A model generated the notes under the pieces. That model was not told the origin of the DNA, did not search any database, and saw only the letters and a program-made list of their open reading frames with translations. From Biomphalaria glabrata (Eukaryota; Mollusca; Gastropoda; Planorbidae), in contig NC_074711.1 in assembly GCF_947242115.1 (NCBI RefSeq), positions 8,677,934-8,741,933 on the forward strand: 64,000 nucleotides of DNA, written 5' to 3'. The position numbers and the translations under genes were made by a program. Of this stretch, positions 35,301 through 48,589 are shown piece by piece (the first letter of the stretch is position 1; each line of letters starts with the position of its first letter).

Positions 35301-37422
35301 ATTACTAACATGAGTTTCATGTGTCTGTAACATGAGTTTTATGTGTCTGTATTACTAACATGAGTTTCATGTGTCTGTAACATAAGTTTCATATGTCTGT
35401 ATTACTAACATGAGTTTCATGTGTCTGTATTACTAACATGAGTCTCATGTGTCTGTAACATGAGATTCATGTGTCTGTATTACTAACATGATTTTCATGT
35501 GTCTGTATTACTAACATGATTTTTATGTGTCTGTATTATTAACATGAGTTTTATGTGTCTGTATTACTAACATGATTTTCATGTGTCTGTATTACTAACA
35601 TGAGTTTCATGTGTCTGTATTACTAACATGATTTTCATGTGTCTGTATTACTAACATAAGTTTCATGTGTCTGTATTACTAACATGAGTTTCATGTGTCT
35701 GTATTACTAACATGATTTTCATGTGTCTGTATTATTAACATAAGTTTCATGTGTCTGTATTACTAACATGAGTTTCATGTGTCTGTAACATGAGTTTCAT
35801 GTGTCTGTATTACTAACATGAGTTTCATGTGTCTGTATTACTAACATGTGTCTGTATTACTAACATGAGTTTCATGTGTCTGTATTACTAACATGAGTTT
35901 CATGTGTCTGTAACATGAGTTTCATGTGTCTGTATTACAAACATGAGTTTCATGTGTCTGTAACATGAGTTTCATGTGTCTGTAACATGAGTTTCATGTG
36001 TCTGTATTACAAACATGAGTTTCATGTGTCTGTAACATGAGTTTCATGTGTCTGTAACATGAGTTTCATGTGTCTGTATTACTAACATGAGTTTCATGTG
36101 TCTGTAACATAAGTTTCATGTGTCTGTATTACTAACATAAGTTTCATGTGTCTGTATTACTAACATGAGTTTCATGTGTCTGTATTACTAACATGAGTTT
36201 CATAAGTCTGTAACATGAGTTTCATGTGTCTGTATTACTAACATGAGTTTCCTGTGTCTGTAACATGAGTTTCATGTGTCTGTATTACTAACATGAGTTT
36301 CCTGTGTCTGTAACATGAGTTTCATGTGTCTGTAACATGAGTTTCATGTGTCTGTATTACTAACATGAGTTTCATGTGTCTGTATTACTAACATGAGTCT
36401 CATGTGTCTGTAACATGAGTTTAATGTGTCTGTATTACTAACATGATTTTCATGTGTCTGTATTACTAAGATGAGTTTCATGTGTCTGTAACATGAGTTT
36501 CATGTGTCTGTATTACTAACATGAGTTTCATGTTTCTGTAACATGAGTTTTATGTGTCTGTATTACTAACATGATTTTCTTGTGTCTGTATTACTAACAT
36601 GAGTCTTATTTGTCTGTAACATGAGTTTCATGTGTCTGTATTACTAACATGATTTTCATGTGTCTGTATGATTAACATGAGTTTTATGTGTCTGTAACAT
36701 GAGTTTTATGTGTCTGTATTACTAACATGAGTTTCATGTGTCTGTATTACTGACATGAGTTTCATGTATCTGTAACATGAGTTTCATGTGTCTGTATTAC
36801 TAACATGATTTTCATGTGTCTGTATTACTAACATAAGTTTCATGTGCCTGTATTACTAACATGAGTTTCATTAATTCTTTTCTATAAGTTTCATGTGTCT
36901 GTAACATGAGTTTCATGTGTCTGTAACATAAGTTTCATGTGTCTGTAACATGAGTTTCATGTGTCTGTATTACTAACATGAGTTTCATGTGTCTGTAACA
37001 TGAGTTTCATGTGTCTGTAACATGAGTTTCATGTGTCTGTAACATGAGTTTCATGTGTCTGTAACATGAGTTTCATGTGTCTGTATTACTAACATGAGTT
37101 TCATGTGTCTGTAACATGAGTTTCATGTGTCTGTATTACTAACATGAGTTTCATGTGTCTGTATTACTAACATGAGTCTTATGTGTCTGTAACATGATTT
37201 TCATGTGTCTGTATTACTAACATGAGTTTCATGTGTCTGTATTACTAACATGAGTTTCATGTATCTGTAACATGAGTTTCATGTGTTTGTATTACTAACA
37301 TGATTTTTATGTGTCTGTATTACTAACATGAGTTTTATGTGTCTGTATTACTAACATGAGTTTCATGTGTATGTATTACTAAGATGAGTTTCATGTGTCT
37401 ATATTACTATAATGAGTTTAAT
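32394..37422. repeat. 5-kb minisatellite of 22- and 28-base units with higher-order blocks
   Basis: Two unit types alternate irregularly: a short one (agtttcatgtgtctgtaaca plus tg) and a long one that has tattactaaca in place of taaca. The header attaattcttttctata, which looks like original flanking sequence, occurs at 32394, 34784 and 36870, which marks three higher-order blocks of about 2,390, 2,086 and 550 bases. Variants such as gattttcatg are concentrated late in each block. Each unit holds CATGTG, an E-box core. No coding frame or gene is indicated. Confidence 0.95.
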
Positions 37423-38345
37423 TCTCATTCGATACTCATGTTAAAATTACTATAAAAGCACATATCTAAAAATTATATTTAAACATATTTTCTGAATGTT
37501 TGGTATTTTGCTTTTTTTTTTTCTGTGACTTTCATTTTTCAAAGGTTCTTACAACGTGAAATAATTTGTGGTACCGCTACTTAAAGTGTGTAGTATTTAA
37601 AAAAGTAAATAATATAAAATGTGTCTCCAGAAATTATAACGGAAAAAATTCGCTACATTGAACAAAGTTTCTAAAATAATTGCTCAACTAAATGTGTTTT
37701 CAAACACTTATCTTTATTTCAATATACGACCCACATTGGCTTAATTGAAAACAAAATTCTGATAATAGAAGATATAGTTAATAATTTTGGTAAATAGCTA
37801 TAATACAGAGTCCCAATCTCTTATATTTAATAATAATACAACAGAAGTCTACACAGATTCGTCTTTTTTTCCCCTTTAAAGTAAGTGTTTATGTGTGAAG
37901 TGGTCTATTCTAGTACAAAATTGAATATGATTAACTTCTGAGTTGGACTTTAGTGAGGGAAACTACACACAGGTGAAGTGTACACTTTTTTAAAACTCAA
38001 ACTTTCTTTTTTATCGGACCTTGTCATTATTTTCTTTTAGTTCTTCTACTTTGTTTTTTAATTTTTCTTTTCATTTATGTTTATTTTTTTAATGTTTATT
38101 AATTTAAAAGCAACTTATGTGATTAGACTAAGTGGTAATCATTTATTAAATTAAAGATTGGGTTACCTTTCTTCGATCTTGGGACATATATACGTTTGGT
38201 GCAAAAAAAATTTGTGACCATAATAGCTTCATTAGAAAATAGATGTGGTCCTAAAGCATAACCAAGTTTGTTGACATAAAGATCGTCAAGAGGAATTAGC
38301 ATTATTAGCTCAAGATTTTAAATAAATTAAAAAAAATGTAAATTT
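37423..38345. other. AT-rich spacer downstream of gene E
   Basis: No gene seen. 37890-38060 resembles 11455-11720 downstream of gene B (tgaatatgattaacttc, cggaccttgt). Confidence 0.6.
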
Positions 38346-38491
38346 GAAAACAAATATTTTATTAAAGTAATAAGTATTTACAATTTTACGAAAAGAAATG
38401 AATTAATATTTTAATTATTTTAAAATGCATCAAAATAAAACGTGTATGCCATTATCTGGCTGTTAATTTCACCAGTGCTTACTTATACACG

Positions 38492-40281
38492 TCACTCACT
38501 ATACATTATTTCACAACAACACCTACAACATTTTTTTACGAGAGACATATTCATCATTTCAACAATCTCAGTATTTAAACTTAAACACACCGCTGTATGT
38601 CCATCCTCGTCTTTCAAGTCAACATCTGCATTGTAGTAGAGTAAAGTGTCCACGGCATCTTTAAAACCATTATGGGCCGCTATCATCAAGGCGGTTGTGC
38701 CGCGCTTGTTGAAAGGTTTGCTGAAGTTTACGTCTGCGCCATTTTCAAGTAGAATATTAATTGTGTCGCAACAATTAGATTCTGTAGCCAAAATTAGGGC
38801 GCTCTTCCCATCAAAGCCACTAACCATATTTACATTAGCGCCTTCTTGAATCAAGGCTGAGACAACTAAAGGCTTTTTCAACTGGGCAGCCAACATGAGA
38901 GCCGAATAGTCCCCATCGTCCAGAATGTCAATCGTTGCGTTATATTTCAGAAGCTGTCTTACAATGTAGACATTGCCTGCAATAGCTGCGCGCATCAAGG
39001 CAGTCATCCCATACCTACTGTCTACGCCGTTAACATCAGCGCCTTTCTTAATGAGGTGAGTGATGACTGCATCCCTGTTGGAAGAGGCAGCAAGTGAGAA
39101 GGGAGGATAGCAGTCTTTACATTTCTGGTTCACTGAAGCTCCATTGTCAATTAAAAGTTTGATTATTTTGGTGTCAATCAAGAAGCTTGGGTCCCATTTT
39201 TCTGAACCTATAGTGTTGCTATCGTAAAATCCTCTCTTTAGCGCCATATTGAGTACGCTGTCTTTTTTTGGTTTTGTTTGAGTTTTGACCTTAGCTCTAC
39301 ATTCGAGCAAGAATTCAACCGTGTCGTAAAAGTTAGACAGAACTGCAGCCATGAGAGGCGTCATGCCCTTTCTGGACTCATTGACGTCAGCTCCTTTACG
39401 GAGCAGAAATCGGACGATGTTTATGTCGCCTGCCTCACAAGCTTTCATGAAAACCTTTTGGATAATCTTTCTGCAACTGCAAGCTGTCACGTGAATCTGA
39501 GTATCAATGATTTTGGCGAAGGCCACGTGATCTCTACTTTCAATGGCTGAGAACAGACTTTTCTGCACACTCTTTGCGTTCTTACGATATTTTTTTTCAC
39601 TGGAAAGAAAAATTTAATTTTAAAATAAATTAAACAGGTTTTGATATTATCTTATAAAATGTTAGTGTTAATATTTATTTTAAATTATATAATTATAAAA
39701 GCTGAGATTAAATCATTGTTTTTTATTAAGCTATTTCTAAGATAATTGGCCAACTTTGTTTAGTTATATAGACGTTTGGTAGATATACTATTTTAGCTTT
39801 TTATGAGTATAGCTTATGAGTATAGCTAATGTTTTTAAAAAGTCTTGAGCATAGATGACTAAACTAACACAAGAGAAGAAAACAGATATTTTTAGAGATT
39901 GTTTATTTAAAAGAAAAATAGGCGCATTGCACCAACTTAAAAGTAATTTTTTTTTAAATTAACTCGATTTATGCTTTAAAAAAAGTAATAAGTTTTATAA
40001 AATGTCAATATAATTAGAAAAATGTTGACATGTCTGACAAATTTATTGGTAAAATTTCTAATAAAGAACTATTTGATATAGATAAAAGAGAGAGCGACAA
40101 CTAAGGATGCTTGGTCTCTCATCCCATTATTTAAATTGGATATTTCTATCAATAGACAATGTTTTAAATTATTTTTATGTTTTCCTATTTTAAGACTGAA
40201 CCAAACTTACTTGTCTGAAGCATCCAATTCTCTTTTCATGGCTTTAGACTTGGGCGGTGTTGAGCAATCACTTTTCTCCAT
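38492..40281 (-). CDS. Ankyrin-repeat protein, gene E (type 1, diverged)
   Basis: Coding exons 40211-40281 and 38492-39599 (acceptor CTTTCCAG) predict 392 aa. N-terminus MEKSDCSTPPKSKAMKRELD. The C-terminus runs 14-15 aa past the usual stop and ends with a Cys-rich tail, KKCCRCCCEIMYSE, not seen in other copies. One codon is missing in the second ankyrin repeat region (NESRKGMTPLMAA against NEASSDDITPLMAA). The acceptor AG expected at the exon edge beside the start codon is AT here, so normal splicing of the start exon is in doubt. An ATG 33 bases upstream (40312-40314) is in frame. Non-coding exon from 40947. Poly(A) signal at 38358-38363. The most diverged type 1 copy. Confidence 0.78.
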
Positions 40282-41082
40282 AATATTATATGCCAAAAAT
40301 AAATAAATGTACATTACAATACTACATAAACGACATTTTATTTCTAAATATTTAATATATATGTAGTTGTTTTTGTGAGTGTGTGTGGTTTTTTTTTACA
40401 TTTCTATTTATATTGTGTAAAAATTTATTTTTAAGTCTATGCCTAATTTGTTTGATATTTTGTAGATCCCTAAAGCTCAAGTAGAACTTAAATTTGTTAA
40501 ATTTACAGTAACAAAACAACCATTTTCTGTTTACTTTCAAATGAACAAAAAAAAAACAGTTAGAACTATATTTAGAGTCATGATGTAACATGTACGTAAA
40601 AAAACAAATTACGTAGTGACCTAAGCTTGTCTTGTGGAAATATACGATTACCTGACTTCAGCCATTTTCTATTACGTAGTAAAATTTATAAACCAAATGA
40701 ATGGTAAAATTTTGATTTCATAATTTTTAAAAAATCTTTTATAAATACACTTTTTAAAACTAAAATTTAAGAAAATAAAACAATTTTATGAAATAAAGCT
40801 AATGTTTTATATTTTTTGTACTCGTTGGGGGGAGGGGGGAAATCGGGCCGAACTTACGAATTGTGGGACGCAAGTACTATTAATTAGATCATACAAAGCT
40901 GTTTATCAAAAAAAAAAAAGATAAATAAAAAAAATATTCTACTTACCAGTTTATTTATTTAATAAGGAAAATCCTAATTATCACAAATCAAGAAAACTTC
41001 TATATTAGCAATAAATTACAGCAGCAGAAGACTACAAGCGCATGGAAAAACTGACGATGTGAAAGTCCAGAAGTCTGTCTCG

Positions 41083-41260
41083 CTTTATATTGCAGTGCCC
41101 TTTGTCTACGTCACACCCTGAATTAAATCACCCTGACCAAACTGACCAATCCTCCTGTCATAAAGCGGTAAGATAAGACAACAAAAGCCTAAGTGTCCGA
41201 TCAAGCGTCATCGCCGCGGTCACAACTCTTTGAACAAAAGATTGGCGGCGGTCATTGAAA
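41083..41260 (-). promoter_or_regulatory. Promoter of gene E
   Basis: ATATAAAG at 41083-41090, TGACGTAG at 41106-41113, inverted CCAAT near 41145, GATA near 41173. Two module copies with CCGCGGTCA and GAACAAAAG lie at about 41212-41250. The palindromic CRE of A and F is not kept (GCGTCATC). Confidence 0.65.
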
Positions 41261-41974
41261 TCCTTTCTCCTTAAACTCGCAATACCTGCCCCTCCCCCCA
41301 ACCCCAAAAATGGGAAGATTTGTTTATGTAGTTATCTAAATAAACCGCATTAATCAAACGCTGAAGTCTCGAACCGCGGACATTAGAAGTTGTGACATAA
41401 AAACAGTATTTCTTCCATGTCATGGTACACAACAATGGGCTCATCAAGTTGACATTTGTTTGTTCAGCTATTAAAATAGAGTGATTTTATCAAGCAAATA
41501 CGAAAACAAAGAAACGAAATCATGGAAGTCACGCACCCACCGTGTCAAATACATAGTTGTTTTTTTCTTTACAAAACCAAATATTTTAAATTAAAATTTC
41601 TAATGTACATTTTAAAAATGATATTACTGGCCAAAAATAAATTATCACCATTACAAAATTTGAAGGTTATAAGTAATTGGTGTCTTTGATAGCTTACGTT
41701 TTTATTTTATTATACCAATGGAATCAATAAAGTTTACAAGTACAAATTTAACTAATAAGAAAATACGTCAAGCTGATAAAGACTATCTAATAGATTTCTA
41801 CGTATTATTCCTAAAATAAAGATCAATATTTTAACGTTCTTTCTTTGAAAAGTAATTTTAATTATTTTTTAAAATTCTTTTTCTTATTTAAATGGCGACA
41901 TTCAGTATTTTAAATGATTTTGTCAGTCCCCCTTCCCTCCCACAGTTTGGTAAAAAAAAATAGTATCGACCAAT
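41261..41974. other. Spacer upstream of gene E
   Basis: Up to about 41560 it resembles the upstream flanks of type 2 genes (tttgtttatgtagttatc, gttgacatttgtttgt). Beyond that AT-rich and without recognised features. Confidence 0.5.
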
Positions 41975-42330
41975 GATTTTTGGCGACCCCCCGAAAGGGG
42001 AGTAGACGCTTTTGTGTGTGTGTGTGTGTGGTCTGCCCATCCGTCCGTCCAGTTTAGATCTCATAAACTAGAAAAGATATTGAAAATCCGACATCATTAT
42101 ATTAAGACAATTCAAAGCCTTAGTGCAAAGGCTAAATATTTCTTTTCTGAATGATGCAAAAAATCCGCAATTAAAGAAATATATTTAAAACGTAATGAAA
42201 CCTAGTAAAAACTCCAGAAACTTAAAAGAGAAAGGTCGGAAAAGATTTGAGGAAAAAAAAACAACAAAGAACGTAGAAATGTAGAATTACAAGTGATAAA
42301 GGTAATTAACTCTACACTCTTGTGAGTAAA
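41975..42330. repeat. Likely dispersed repeat beginning ggcgaccccccgaaagggg
   Basis: A GC-rich start (ggcgaccccccgaaagggga, then gtagacgc), a (gt)n run and a (ccgt) run lead into a stretch of ordinary composition. I recall this opening from other gastropod sequence, but there is only one copy in this window. Confidence 0.35.
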
Positions 42331-43680
42331 CCACTAATCTATAGGATTTATTAAAGTATTTATTTTATTTCTAGTTCCGTATTCTGCTGATGCTCTTGTA
42401 TCTCATCCAGCTGACCAGTCCATATGTCCTCCAGATAACATTGCGCTCAATGGACTTGCAATCTTTTTTTGCAGTGCACTGAGCAGAGCTTTTGAACTCA
42501 CTCTCCATTGATCTCAGACAGACAACATGCGAAACTACATTTTAAAAAAATAACATTAAGACCTTTCTGTTTCAAACTTTTTTTAGATTAGTTTGTCATT
42601 TTTATTCTCGTGTTCATGTTTGTTATGTTATCACAGCGCATTGTGCCTGCGTTGTGTTTGTTAACAGCGCTCTATAAATTACATTATTATTTATATTCTG
42701 TACACCAAAATCATAACATTATTGCAATTTATGGATTTACCTCTTAATTTGCACATATAGGGTTAATCATTCTTTGCACACATATTAAGAGTGTAAATTG
42801 ACTGTGTGTGTGTGTGACTGCTGACATTTAGCATTGTAGCTTCTTTCAAGGCTTTTACAAATGGACTGTACTATAAATTATGCTGGCAGTTTTCATTTAA
42901 TTTTGCAAGTTTTAAAGTATCTATTTTCTATATCTATTCCTCCGAAATTACTGTTTTGTTAAGTTCAATTTTAAATTTAAAGTAAAATTCAAGTTTGAGC
43001 TATAGTATCATTACATTTTTTAAATTATAGATGAAATGTGTACAAAAAAACTTTGTTCTCGGTTCCCACCATCCTAAAACGTTCGATACAAATTTACACT
43101 TATTTTTAGCAAAATTATTTCTTTAAAAACAAAGCTGCATATTTGCATCCATATGTATCGTTAATTAAATAAATATTTCCCTATTTTATATCAAATAAAA
43201 CTAATTATTAAATTACTACTAGTTAATTATTTAATTAGCTTTTTATTTTTTTAATGATTCGTCTTCTGTTAGTGACAATGAATAATAGTTCAAAGTTTCA
43301 ACTTGAGCCGAGATTGACAAGTGGAAGCGTTTACTTGAACAAAATGTGTAATAAACAGATAGGCGGAGTGAGTAGATATAAGCTTTGTCAAAAGTAGAAA
43401 ATAAAAATCTACAAAATTTCATTAAAATTTTTTTTGTACAATGTGTTTAAGGAGGGAGGGTTAATGGTAATAGGCAATCTTTAAAGATTAATTTGCGATT
43501 AAGATGAAAATGTGGACAACGACACTTGACTCGCAAATGCCAACAAAATTTTTTGATAACTATCAAACCATACTTTTTTAATAATATTTTATATATATAT
43601 TTTTTACTTTTATTTTATTTATTTTTTTTGCATTCTCTTTTGTGTTTAATGATTTAGAATTGTGTAGCAACTTAAGAAAA
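42331..43680. other. Spacer between gene E flank and the F-G block
   Basis: AT-rich. Near 42640-42680 acagcgctctataaattaca looks like a SINE end. No gene seen. The F-G block begins at about 43681, where similarity to position 1 of the window starts. Confidence 0.5.
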
Positions 43681-43929
43681 ATAGGCCGCATTGTGCTTAT
43701 TAAATTATTATCCATATTTCTTTGAAAAAGCTTGTAGTTTTTAGAAATGCATTGATCTATTTTAGAATACCTGCCTATATGTTTTAAAACTGTTAAGGAG
43801 ATGGCTCAAACAATTCATTTGTTGTACAAAAACAATACTTATATTGCAGACTATAAAAATTGTAAAAATTGCCGCTGACAGTGGGAAAGGTCCTGAAATT
43901 TTAATCACTTCAATCTGGTGAGCTTTCCC

Positions 43930-44050
43930 TCCACTTACCACTCCTTACCCAGGTAATAAGTACAGGCTATTAATTTTATCTGATTCCCTAAATCAAATGA
44001 CCTTTACATCATCTGCACGATAGAAAAAAAGATCAGAAAGGGGAACTTTT
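43930..44050 (+). mobile_element. SINE, 3' part only
   Basis: Same fragment as at 205-345, in the duplicated block. Confidence 0.5.
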
Positions 44051-44332
44051 ATGAACTTTATGCGTTGCATTAATAGTTTAAATGTGTAAAGTAAAAAAAA
44101 AATAGATAAAAGCTTGTAAAAAAAAAAAAAAAGAAATTATTGTGTTTCTCAAAATTATTTTATTCATTATTTTATTAGCAAAAATACAATAAAACAATGA
44201 CATAGAAATTAAACATAGGAAATGATGTTATAATGCATCTTAGAAGATGTTTGTACCATCATGTGGCTGTTAGTGTTTGTTATACATTAAAAAAACAATA
44301 TATAAATATCAAGATATACAACATCAAATTAT

Positions 44333-45839
44333 CTATTGTGACATATTTATCATTTCAACAATCTCATCATCTAAACACAAACACACTGCTGTCTTTCCAT
44401 CCTCGTCTCTTAAGTCAACATCTGCATTGTAGTAGAGTAAAGTGTCAACAGCATCTTTGAAACCATTTTGAGCGGCTATCATTAATGCAGTCGTGCCACG
44501 CTTGTGGATTGGCTTTCTGTAGTTCACGTCTGCGCCGATTTCCAGTAGAATATTAACTGTGTCACAACAGTAGGACTCTATAGCCAAAATTAAGGCGCTT
44601 TTTCCATCAAACCCACTGACTTTGTTGACATCAGCGCCCTCTTCAATTAATGCTAAGACACTCAAATACTTTTTGAACTGAGCAGCCAACATGAGAGCCG
44701 TATAGTCCCATTTGTCTGTAATGTTCAAATCTGCGTTATACTTCAGCAGCTGTCTCACGATGTAGACATTGCCTGCAATAGCTGCGTACATCAAGTGAGT
44801 CATCCCATACTTACTGTCCACGCCGTTGACATCAGCGCCTTTCTTAATGAGGTGAGTGATGACTGCATCCCTGTTGGAAGAGGCAGCAAGTGACAAGGGC
44901 AGGTAACCATCTGCACATTTCTGGTTAACTAAAGCTTCGTTGTCAATTAAAAGTTTGATTATTTTGGTGTCAATAAAAAATTTAGGGTCCCATTTTTCTG
45001 AACCTAAGACATTGCTATGGCGAAATCCTCTCTTCAGTGCCATATGTAGTACACTGTCTTGTGTAGGTTTTATTTGAGTTTTGACTGTAGCCCTACATTC
45101 AAGTAAGAATTCAACAGTATCGAAAGAGTTAGACAGAACAGCAGCCATGAGAGGCGTGATGTCATCGCTGGACGCCTCGTTAACGTCAGCGCCTTTACGG
45201 AGCAGAAATCGGACGATGTTTATGTCGCCTGCCAGACAAGCTTTCATGAAAACCTTCTGGACAATCTTTCTGCCACTGCAAGTTGTAACGTGGATCTGTG
45301 TCTCCATGATTTTGGCAAATGTCACGTGATCTCTTCTTTCAATGGCTGAGAATAGACTCTTCTTCACACTCTTTAAGTTATCCTGATATCTCTTTTCACT
45401 GGAGGAGAAAAAAAGCGCAAAAATGTATTAAAATTTAAATAGACATTGATATAATAGTAAAAAGGGTTATAATAAATAGTTATACATACTACACATCTAA
45501 AGGCGGTAATTGGATATAGACATTTTAATTAAAGCAGTAAATCTTTATCTCGTATAAAGTGCTCCTATAAGATAGTATTTCTTTCAACTAAGCATGCTTT
45601 TAAAACCCCTATGCCACATATCTAGATGCTCGAGTGCAAATCAGGACTTGTGAGTGAGTTGTTTGTGTTAGGGGAGAGCAGCCCTAAAGGCAGCACGAAA
45701 CTCTTCGCCTATACCTTCACACTCCTTGAAATAATGAGCACCGCCTCCCCCCCCCCCCAACTGTTACACAGAATAGTGTTGACTATAACCTCCGTGAATG
45801 TAAATATCATAAACATGACAGTTGCAATATACAAAAGCA

Positions 45840-45904
<65 letters not shown>

Positions 45905-46097
45905 CATAGATACATAGATACATAAATACATAGATACATAGATACATAGATACATAGAAATTGCAGCTTCAAAACCTATATTCTTCTCTTTTTTAAGACT
46001 GGGTTTCGATTACAAAAGTAACTTACTTATCTGAAGCATCAAACTCTTTTTTCATGGCTTTAGATTTGGGCGGTGTTGAGCAAATACTTTTCTCCAT
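44333..46097 (-). CDS. Ankyrin-repeat protein, gene F (type 1, mosaic)
   Basis: Coding exons 46027-46097 and 44333-45398 predict 378 aa, the same build and length as gene A. Non-coding exon from 46862; poly(A) signal at 44159-44164. Most of it is nearly identical to A, but two tracts are not. SYCCDTVNILLE (about 44553-44585) has the type 2 sequence rather than A's CNCCDTINILLE, and VDTLLYYNADVD (about 44429-44458) has the gene E sequence rather than A's VESLLYYNADVD. This is the pattern left by gene conversion. Also TPLM is THLM in one repeat and GALVNQ is EALVNQ. Confidence 0.88.
45838..45958. repeat. Microsatellite (GACA)n (GATA)n (GATACATA)n in intron 2 of gene F
   Basis: The partner of 2093-2332 in gene A, with fewer gata units and a longer gaca start. 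Confidence 0.95.
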
Positions 46098-47029
46098 ATT
46101 ATCTGTCAACAAAATAATTATTATAATAATTAATTAATTAATAATAAAAATACGTGTACACTCTACTACATCAAAACACTTTTAAATCGCATAAAAATAA
46201 TAATATAAATTTCATAAATGTTTTATATAAATTCTACGCCTTTTTCGAATGAATTTTTTTTTATCTCTAATGGTAACACACAAATACACCTTTTGTAAAA
46301 TCATCGATGAACATGATGGTCCATTTTTCTGAATGGCTAGAGTCTAGAACACTATTGGCACCAATAAATGACTGATGTAGCCTTCACTTAAGAACTATTT
46401 AGTTAAAGGCTCGTCTAAAAAATTTCTCAGATAGAAGCAATCCCAAAATAAACAATTACTAGGTGCTAGTCATTACTTTACGTATCAAACGAAATGAATT
46501 TTTACTTTTTTTTTTTTTAATTTTATATTTTTATTTATATAATTTTTCAAAATTGAATTAAAAAAAAATATTTGTCATAAATCTAATGTCTTGAGTCTCC
46601 ACTGTTACAATCTTACAGACTTTGTAACACATTTGTTGTAAGACATATACTATCGGGAGTGGGTGGATGACTTAATAAATAAGTTTCTATTTCTTACTAT
46701 AAGTAAAACATATATCGTGACACTCGAGGGAGAGGTTCAGGTGGTAGAATTTTTTATTTATTTAAAAAAAAATGTCCCTATTATGGAAATGCGGATGCCA
46801 AAGCAAAAGTAAATTAATTTAAGTTTTTTAGAAGTATTATAAGGAAAAAATATCTACTTACCAGATAATTTCAGAAGCTGTTCACTAAACAAGTCTTAAA
46901 AATTTCAGTCTGTTGGTCACTAAACAAGTACACTTATTTTTGTTATCCAGAAACCACATCAATAATTCCGCACTATTTGTTGTATTGCGAAGCAACTTTG
47001 TGATATGGATGACCAGAAGTCTGTCACGC

Positions 47030-47210
47030 TTTATATAGGAGTGTCCTTTGTCCACGTCACATCCTATATTTTTTCTCCCCGACCGAACTGACCAATCCTC
47101 ATGTCATAGAGCGGTAAGATAAGAGAACAAAAGACCAAGTGTCAAAGACGACTTCTGACGTCATCGCCGCGGTCACTACTGAAGGAACAAAAGATGGCGG
47201 CGGTCATTGT
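47030..47210 (-). promoter_or_regulatory. Promoter of gene F
   Basis: TATATAAA at 47030-47037. The element upstream reads TGACGTGG here, one base from the others. Inverted CCAAT near 47093, GATA near 47117, palindromic TGACGTCA at 47156-47163 and two short modules with CCGCGGTCA and GAACAAAAG. Confidence 0.7.
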
Positions 47211-48589
47211 AGTCCTGTCAGCTTCAGTGCACAATACCTGCTCATTACAAACACGGAGAGATTTGTTTATACAGCTATCAAAATAAACTGAATTTATCAA
47301 ACACCTACGCTTGAAAACCCGGACAATAAAGAAGCGGCATACAACACGACAAACATTTATCAACGAGAAGTTGTAATTTGTTTGTGTTACTATCATAATA
47401 ATGTAATTTATAGAAACAGGTAAACCCTAACCCAAAACAATAGATGACTAGGGCATATAGACTACACAGACCACATAGAGTTTGTTAAGATGATTATGAA
47501 AATTAAGTATCTCTTTCAGTTTTTTTATATCTATGGGGCTGGTAATGTAAAGAACATATGTATTTGTAAACAACAGTTGATGAGGATGTCACGTGGCCAG
47601 CACAACGACAATTCGCCTTACGTTCCTCAACTATTGTTAGATTATCTTTAGAATTAGTCTCAGTGGTCGCCATAAAAATCCTAAGCTTTAAAATGTAACT
47701 AATCACCGAAATTCGAATTTTAGACCCGAGGGGGGGGTGCTTGATATATAGGTATCCGGACAAATGTCCTGTGAGCTGGAAGAGAATGACCCGTGCTGTA
47801 GCCGATAATTGGACCAATTCTAACGAAAATAAGTCTTTACATGATTTTATATATTCCCTCTTTATGTTAATGGTTATTGACAAGACAATAAATTAATTTG
47901 GACACAATCATAGACGATGTATCACGGACTAGTTTGTTGATGTGTACGGAAGGAATACTTTTTTTTTTTGTGCCTCTCCTTCATTAAGTGTTAAGTCTTA
48001 TGTTTTACAATTGAGTCATTTCAAATCAGTTTAAAATCATGTAATTAAACTTATTTATCTACATGGGCGCTTGTGGGATTTTTTGCATGGGGGTACAAGT
48101 TGTCAACAAGTTGTCAACAATGGCCAAAGACGTATCGCCAACTCTCTTGTTACGGAGAATAAACAAATAAAAAACAGGTGCTTCTCCCCCTTCATGCCTA
48201 TGTGATATTAAATGCACTGTAAAAATATTTTAAATAGCTTTATACTATATGAAGGTATTGTATATTGTTTCATTAAATAAAAAAAATTAACATGTAAACA
48301 AACAGCCACATTGTAACGTTTATCCGTGCAACACTTCCTTTTATATGGTTGATCAAACAAACACAAAAGAACAACTGCAAACTTCAACTGTAGCTGCCAA
48401 AACTCAATAATTTAACTAAAGCTTCTCGTCGCCATGAACAAGCTGGAGATGAACGCTTATCGTGTACAGTGTTGACATTCTTCTTCACATTTCAGCTCTT
48501 ACACAGTTTTAGGGATGAAGACAAATCAGACGTTAATGAAGAATCTAACAACTCGATGTAAAGCGGCGTGCTATAAAAAAAAAAACATG
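47211..48589. other. Spacer upstream of gene F
   Basis: Collinear with 3576-4606 and 8631-8985. It includes the same decayed reversed SINE (about 47510-47745) and the empty retroelement site at about 48255. No gene seen. Confidence 0.6.

Noticed and set aside
32394-37422. CRISPR-like array
   Set aside because: Units are head-to-tail without unique spacers, and the DNA is eukaryotic; it is a minisatellite.
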